A DNA stretch of 64,000 nucleotides from Acanthaster planci (taxonomy: Eukaryota; Echinodermata; Asteroidea; Valvatida; Acanthasteridae), in NCBI RefSeq assembly GCF_001949145.1, contig NW_019091649.1, forward strand, positions 62,001 to 126,000, given 5' to 3'. Both the position numbers and the translations under genes were made by a program. The notes beneath the pieces are model-generated. The model was not told where the DNA came from and did no database searches. It was given only the letters and a program-made list of their open reading frames with translations. Below, piece after piece: positions 1 to 64,000 of this stretch. Positions within the stretch are counted from its first letter, which is position 1. Each line of letters begins with the position of its first letter.

Positions 1-48
1 TAAGCATTCACGGTGACCAGGTCCAGGTCTACCTCATCAGTGATGACA
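1..48 (-). other. possible further exon at the window edge
   Basis: On the minus strand a weak acceptor (TTCCAG, 49-54) is followed by a coding-looking stretch. If spliced from exon 33 in phase 1 it reads five more codons and stops at a TAG. In another frame it stays open to the window edge (SVITDEVDLDLVTV). It may be a terminal scribble exon, part of a neighbouring gene, or chance. Confidence 0.2.
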
Positions 49-3000
49 CTGGAAGCATTTTTAAAATGAAGACTGGTAATTGCTTACTTGCTGTGATTAG
101 TTTTGCCTTGAAAGAACTTGAAAAGAAAACCGAACAACACAAAAGACATGACTGGGGTTTGCTGACGGGGTATTACTTGGACATTTCAAAGTGACAACTG
201 AAATGAAAATAGCCACGGCTAAGCCAAAAGTGGTTTTAAAAATTAAACAGCTCATACACAACAAACCTAAAGACGGTGCATTCAAACCCAGTGCCACCAA
301 GAAATAAAGATTTCTAGACACTTTCCTGGTTTGATTTTGATTAAAGTGCTGATCAAAGCAAACTTGACCAGTTCCCACTGCGCTTGGGCAGCTTGGAAAA
401 TGTGAACTGGCACAAGAATTGCGACTAAAATGTACATTAAATCCACTTGTCATTGAGACCACCCACAAGGCTGGCCACAGCCAACAAAACTGGAGTACAA
501 CCAGCTAAATGGTCAAGAAATTACTGATTTGTTTAATATGCAAGTCTGAATAAATGGCACTCAATGCAAGTGTATAAATACAAAAGAAAAGAAATAAAGC
601 TGGCCTACAGAAAGTAATGGCATATACCAATAAGCAAGCAAACTCAATAGCAAACTATTAAAAAAATGTTTCATACAATTGTAACAAAAATTTCAGAGAA
701 TTGAGGTGCGTACATATTATTTCTACACCCCAATACCTCCCCTGTTGGCCACAGTTTTTTCCCCCAATGTACACTGCTTGTTCAATCCATGTACAAAATA
801 TTCAGGAATATACAAAGAGGCCCAATATTAAAGTGTCTCATGGATTAACTCTGGCAGCCAAGTTTGTCCATGTTTTTCACAAATGCAGGCCCCAAAGTAC
901 TACAATATTCACAATATATAACACCACATTGTAGAAAAGGCACCATATATTTAAATGCAGATATATCCACGACTACAAATTTGTAGGGGGTACATGAGAA
1001 GCAACTTTGTTCCAAACCAGCCACTCAATCATACAGAATTGCAAGCCCTAGAGTGCCTGGAATAATGAAAGCTTGATTCGTGTAACTGCATTTTATAGAT
1101 GAAATTGAAAGAGAACTTGACCAAAACCTGTACGTAAGGAAAGGCAACGCAGTATACGACCGAAACATAAAGTTGTCCAAAATCCTGATTAATGAATCTT
1201 TATCTACGTGGGGAAAACATGGATGAGGAATTTAGGGTAAATCTTATCAATCAAAACTATTTGGAATAATCTGAATAGCATGTTTGCAACAGACAGATAA
1301 TGCCATGATAGGGGCATGGTGGTTTTATCGGAATCAAAGCTGATCTGTGTATTATCAAGATGTATTTTTTTTGATCTGTGTAGTAAGTAACACGCTGATT
1401 TACACCCAAAGTACATGTTGAAGAGCATATTCCATCACACGTCACCTACAGAATTTCTCACCTATTAGTGAGATCCAGCAAAGGAATTTGATTGGTCAGC
1501 AAGAGCAAGTTTCAATCACTGATTCCCCGCTGCGATGACCCATCCAAACATGTCCACATTGCCTACGGCACCTGCTGATGTTGTGCACAAATGCTGGATA
1601 TGAAGCAAGTCCCAGATGCTGTGCGATGTTAATGGAAGAGTTCAAACCAGACATGAGCCCAAATCAAGGTATAAATACATCCACTAGGTTTTGGATTTAC
1701 ATATCATGGCATGCTTACTACTAAAAACTGCTCAGAGTACCAGTCTGCTAAGCGATTCCAAACTACATTTTTTTTTTCACAGGAAGCTTTGCCTGTTGTT
1801 GACAAACTCTGCACTGTGAGTTGTGGTTTCACCAATACCGTCTAGTGACTTCAAAGCCTTTCGGGCAACTTCAATCTAGTTTGGGGATGCTGTGTCATAT
1901 GTCTGAAGAGTTTATGAAAACTGAACACTGGAAAAAAAAGTTGTGAATTGGGAAGAGTGAGAAAAACAGGAGGAGCAGCTGGGGTTGAAATAAGGGACCA
2001 AAAAAGGAGACAATTTGTTTCAAATTTTACATTATTTACAAGTAAGGTGCCTTTCCTTTGGGCAAAGGTTTCAATAATTCCAAAATATTTCTCCTTTCTA
2101 GAAAACATTTTTAAGAATAAGTACGTACAAACATTAGAATTTGTTCTTGGTACATCTGCTTTTGTGTCCGTGCAACACCACATCTAACATGATTTCTTAT
2201 TCACCATTTTTCTCATTTCCAAACAACACTTCAAGTGAAAATGAAAAGTTAGAGAGTTTCCCGATCAGCAGTGAAAGTTTATCGAATCCTCAGACAAATA
2301 CTACCAAGGGCTAAAATGTGACATAAAAAAGTACGCTAAAAGCACATAATTATGGGAAATTTATTCACAGCTCATCCAATTACAAAAAACTTAAAAAGAA
2401 TTGTGTCATAATCATGAAATAATACAATTTTCAATTAAAATCAACACCTACAACTGCTAAAATCTTGGCCTGGGAAGAAATTATTTCAAAGGACCCACAT
2501 TTTTGGCAAGTTTAAAGGAAACATGACAGATTTCACACCAAAGGACATTCAGCGCTTAAAATGTCTGGAATTATCCAACCTCTTTCTTCCCAGATGTCTT
2601 TCTACACTACAAAGATGATAAACAAGTCTTCACTTTCTCATGTCTGTACATATCTCCATTAAAAATGTTAAAATTCTGTACATCAAAGTACAAGAAAAAG
2701 GATGGTCCAATGCTACCGGTGTTGCAGATATGGAGTGAATCTGAACAACACTACCTACACAGGTTCAAAATACTGCTACGTTCCACTCTTCAAATCCTGT
2801 CCACTGCTTTTTCTCTGTACTGTCTACCTTTCAAATGCTGCCAAAATGCAAGAGAAAATAGTCCCTCCCCTGAAACCTGTTGTTACAAACACTTCCCCTT
2901 TCAAAATTTACACATCCTACTATATTTGGAGAACAATTTTTTATAGTAATAAATAAATGTATTAAAACAAAAAGAAAACAAATATGATGACTATGATACA

Positions 3001-3884
3001 GGAAACGTTCAGATTTTGTGTGTGTTGATATCAGACCTCCAACTTATTAGATAAAAACTACAATCCTACACCATCTAAAAACCTCTTTCCGATCCCCAGA
3101 TTTGATAAGGCTTTGTTAAAAATATAGCTCCAAAAACTGTGGTGCAACATGGTTAAAAATCTGCAATTTGATTTATTCCATTTATAAAAAGTGTAGTAGC
3201 GTTGCCGCATGCTTATGGAGACACCCGATTGGTCGGAAAGACTGGAACATTCCACTTTCCACAGGCGGGTTGAGCAATGCTTCCCAGCATGCTACTTGTA
3301 GCAGGGGCTATATAGACTCAATCTGTGGAATGAGAAATAAATCTTGTTATATTGATTAAAACAAAAGCTTGTATTTATGAGTCTTGCAGGCTGAAAGAAA
3401 CAGATGCAGCGGGACAGTTACGCTGATGCCATGCGCCAGTGTTGTACATGTAGTTGAGTTGTTGACATTCACAAGTCCAAGATTAGCAACGAGTGAAGCA
3501 GTAACAACGAGACAGAAATGCTTTTGTAGGTAGTTTGAATAGCTTGTGGCTTGGCTTAAGACAAGATGACTTCTGATGAACTCATTGGGATTCTTGATGG
3601 ACTCCAAAATCACACTACCCAAAAAGCCACCATTTTATATTTTAATTTGTAGCAATCAAAAGCAACACCGTATCAGTAAGTGTAGCAAACTGTAACTAAG
3701 CTCCTTCCAGTGCCGAGTATTCAAGTAATGAAGTGGATTTGGGATACATGATCCAAAATTTGCCGACCTGTGAATAAAGCCCTCCTGGCCCTAATCTCAC
3801 ATACTCATGGCTCTTATGAATAGTCCATCAAGGCGCTTGTGGCAATTCTCATGCTAGTGACATACTGTCCCTTACATTGCTTAC
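49..3884. other. 3' side of scribble: last intron or 3' UTR and flank
   Basis: A+T-rich, with only short open frames and no domain I recognise. On the minus strand it holds the alternative stop for exon 33 (3814-3816) and an ATTAAA at 3641-3646. I saw no convincing exon between 54 and 3640. Confidence 0.5.
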
Positions 3885-61816
<57,932 letters not shown>

Positions 61817-62176
61817 CTACAGAAATGAAGGGGGGGAAAATGAAACCAAAATGAGATTTGATTACTTCCAGATACGCCTCTTTAAGGTAATTCTGATCCC
61901 AATCTTCTTTGGATTCCTCAGATGAACACTTGGAGGAATGTGCCAAGCAACCATGCCAAGATGTAGCCCTCTCCTTCCATAACTAATTCTGGCGCTCTAA
62001 ACAAGTTTTCCGTTCCTTCACCACTTCCCCGGTTTGCAGCATTGCTTATGTTGCTTGCATCATACGGTGTCCTTATGGTGGGATCCCTGATCACATGGTG
62101 TTTTGGGATTTATTTTAGGAGAACCTTAGTTCCCCTGAAGGAATATATCGACATATAAGAAGAACTCTCAATACAG

Positions 62177-62248
62177 GGCTGGGTAGCTCAGAAGGTACAG
62201 CCCTGACACAGTGCTCTGGAGGTGGCTTGTTCGAATCCTCCTCCAGTT
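62177..62248 (+). ncRNA. tRNA-like sequence (tRNA-derived SINE head or tRNA pseudogene)
   Basis: A 72-nt stretch has an A box (TAGCTCAGAAGG, 62184-62195) and a perfect B box (GTTCGAATCC, 62229-62238). Its 7-bp acceptor stem, GGCTGGG with TCCAGTT, pairs fully when G:U is allowed. The D stem has one mismatch and the anticodon and T stems are poor. A T-run follows at 62255. It is therefore unlikely to be a working tRNA. The polymerase III promoter boxes look intact. Confidence 0.6.
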
Positions 62249-63678
62249 AAATTCTTTTTTGATTTGTAAGCACCTACATGTACATGAAGTCTCCGTCCCT
62301 GTATGGCTGAACATTTCTTTTACTTCCCATACATGTACATGAAACTTTATAGGAACGTCATGAGACTTCGTATATAAACATACATGTACCTGTGAATGCC
62401 ACATGCATGCAAGTCCAGGAGTATGCATTCGGCAAGTTAATGTACTAGTACAGATGTGCACTGTTGGACTTGCGCCTATCAGCAAATTCACATTACAGTT
62501 TACATGTGCAACAAAATGATCAATTTATTTATATAAAAAAAACCCCACACAGAGGTAGGTGGTAGGAACTTTTAGCTTACAAGTAGGCATAAATATCATG
62601 AGAAGAATGTCTCCCAAATTTGACAGGCGATGTATCACATACATGTGTGTATACTGTGATAAAACATACATGTAGTGGGTTGATTACAGGTACCGGTACA
62701 TGCACATGTATCGATACATGATTCGGGCTTTGATTTTGTAACCCATAGCTCAAATGTACACTGTACCGGTACATAGATGAGTGGATGAAAAATATATACA
62801 TGTATTTTACAGCACACACGTAAAATGTACCGGTACATTTCACCTACATGTAGTGTCATGTGTAGGATTTCTTAACCTTACAAATTGACAGGGAAGCCAT
62901 ACCGGTATATTCATAGGAAGAATTATAAATGTACACATACAATACATGTACAGGGCGATGTGTATATGGCACATGTACATACAGTATACATATATGCAGA
63001 GTACAACTACCGGCATCTCTGTGGTCCCACAGACACACATTTCAGGTGCAGTGGCATTCTTCCTCAATCAGCGATGGATTCTGGACGGCCTCAGGGTACT
63101 ATCCTCCTACATCACCCAGTTAATATATTGGCATGAATTTACACACTCCAGGAATATACATGTACGCACTTTTGGAAGAGGAGATGCTACGTGTTTGTGT
63201 ACCATGTGCTGACCGAAAGAGATTTTTAACTTGTCTTATGCATTTCAGTTGATTTTGACATGTACGTGTATGTACATGTGTGTGGAACAGTCTTCTGAAC
63301 ATTATTCGAAGAAATAATTCTAAGAATAAGAAATTCTAAGATATCATTCTAAGAATAATAAATTATTCTAAGAAACACTAGAGGAATAAATTTTCATTTG
63401 CCAATTTGACTAGACAAATATTTACATACCGGTACATTGTACACGTAACATTACTTCATCATGTCCCACGGCTTAATGGTCGTTAGGTAACTCAGAGGAA
63501 TTGATGATGTGGCTCCAACCAGCTTGATTTTCAGCAAGTCTGACCGGATACGAAGTCTTTGTCTTCCATCCTGTCAATTCTTTGATGCCATTCATCCAGA
63601 TTCATTCAAGCAATGGACCCATTAATTTCCCAATGATTTTAACGTCACCCAATGCACATATGATGGCCAGAAGTCCCA

Positions 63679-63721
63679 TACATGTACATTGTACATGCAC
63701 CTGTACAATGTACATGTACAT
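63679..63721. repeat. palindromic TACATGTACATTGTACA hairpin
   Basis: TACATGTACATTGTACA is followed by a short spacer and its inverse TGTACAATGTACATGTA. It is one of the most perfect palindromes in the TACATGTA-rich part of the window. Confidence 0.8.
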
Positions 63722-64000
63722 GTACGTCACACTGTACATGTACAAACTGGTACATGTACAATGTACACGTTGAGTACCGACATATACCGTACATGTACCA
63801 TGCGCAGAGCCAGCTGAAAATTTAGTATTATAACAAAAGGCAACGACAGACACCTACATGTACACAGTGTGTATATGTAAATATCTCCTCTTGTTTTCAC
63901 TTAAATCATCTGACCAGAAAATTGTATTTTTCATTGTTTTAAACTGTATTTATTTATTTATAATGGGTGTACGGTACACAAAGCAGTAACATACATGTTG

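Larger units (their letters stand above)
61817..64000. other. scribble intron upstream of the first exon in the window
   Basis: No LRR exon was found here, although exon 1 needs an upstream partner in phase. The stretch holds the tRNA-like sequence at 62177-62248, many TACATGTA arrays and an inverted-repeat array at 63679-63721. Confidence 0.7.

Overview
The window is animal nuclear DNA. It is intron-rich and A+T-rich, with GT-AG introns, decayed transposons and no operons. Almost all of it is one gene on the minus strand: scribble (SCRIB), the LAP-family cell-polarity scaffold with leucine-rich repeats (LRR) followed by four PDZ domains. I placed 33 coding exons between 61816 and 3885. Every exon-exon junction is phase-compatible, giving about 4.6 kb of coding sequence (about 1,530 codons). 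The first LRR exons lie beyond the right edge of the window. The 3' end is not settled. The organism looks like a marine invertebrate. The deuterostome-like protein and the very abundant TACATGTA and TACCGGTA palindromes fit an echinoderm, hemichordate or amphioxus, but the sequence alone does not decide.

Layout, in gene order from right to left. 61727-61816: an LRR exon, followed by an intron of about 15.7 kb full of repeats. 46059-39865: six exons carrying the rest of the LRR array and the LAP-specific segment; a 426-base assembly gap (43700-44125) lies in one intron. 38915-33903: an acidic linker with two conserved TPH motifs. 32554-30798: PDZ1. 27628-24261: a linker and PDZ2. 23724-22837: PDZ3. 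22075-20485: PDZ4. 18765-10441: a proline-rich and charged tail. 8159-3885: the conserved scribble C-terminal blocks.

The most interesting observations are inside the gene. The intron just after the first PDZ4 exon holds at least two decaying tandem copies of that exon, still in one open frame, and one copy keeps a usable-looking donor exactly 105 nt further on. A decayed copy of the PDZ3 core exon lies in the next intron upstream. Twenty of the 21 junctions from the linker to the proline-rich tail are phase 0, so exons there can be duplicated or skipped without frameshift.

The introns also carry a 1.68 kb foldback element with long inverted repeats, a piggyBac-type MITE (one complete copy, and one cut by the assembly gap), a Tigger/pogo-type MITE, four short palindromic elements, a tRNA-like sequence, SINE and LINE tails, and many TACATGTA arrays. 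I saw no second convincing protein-coding gene, no rRNA and no CRISPR.
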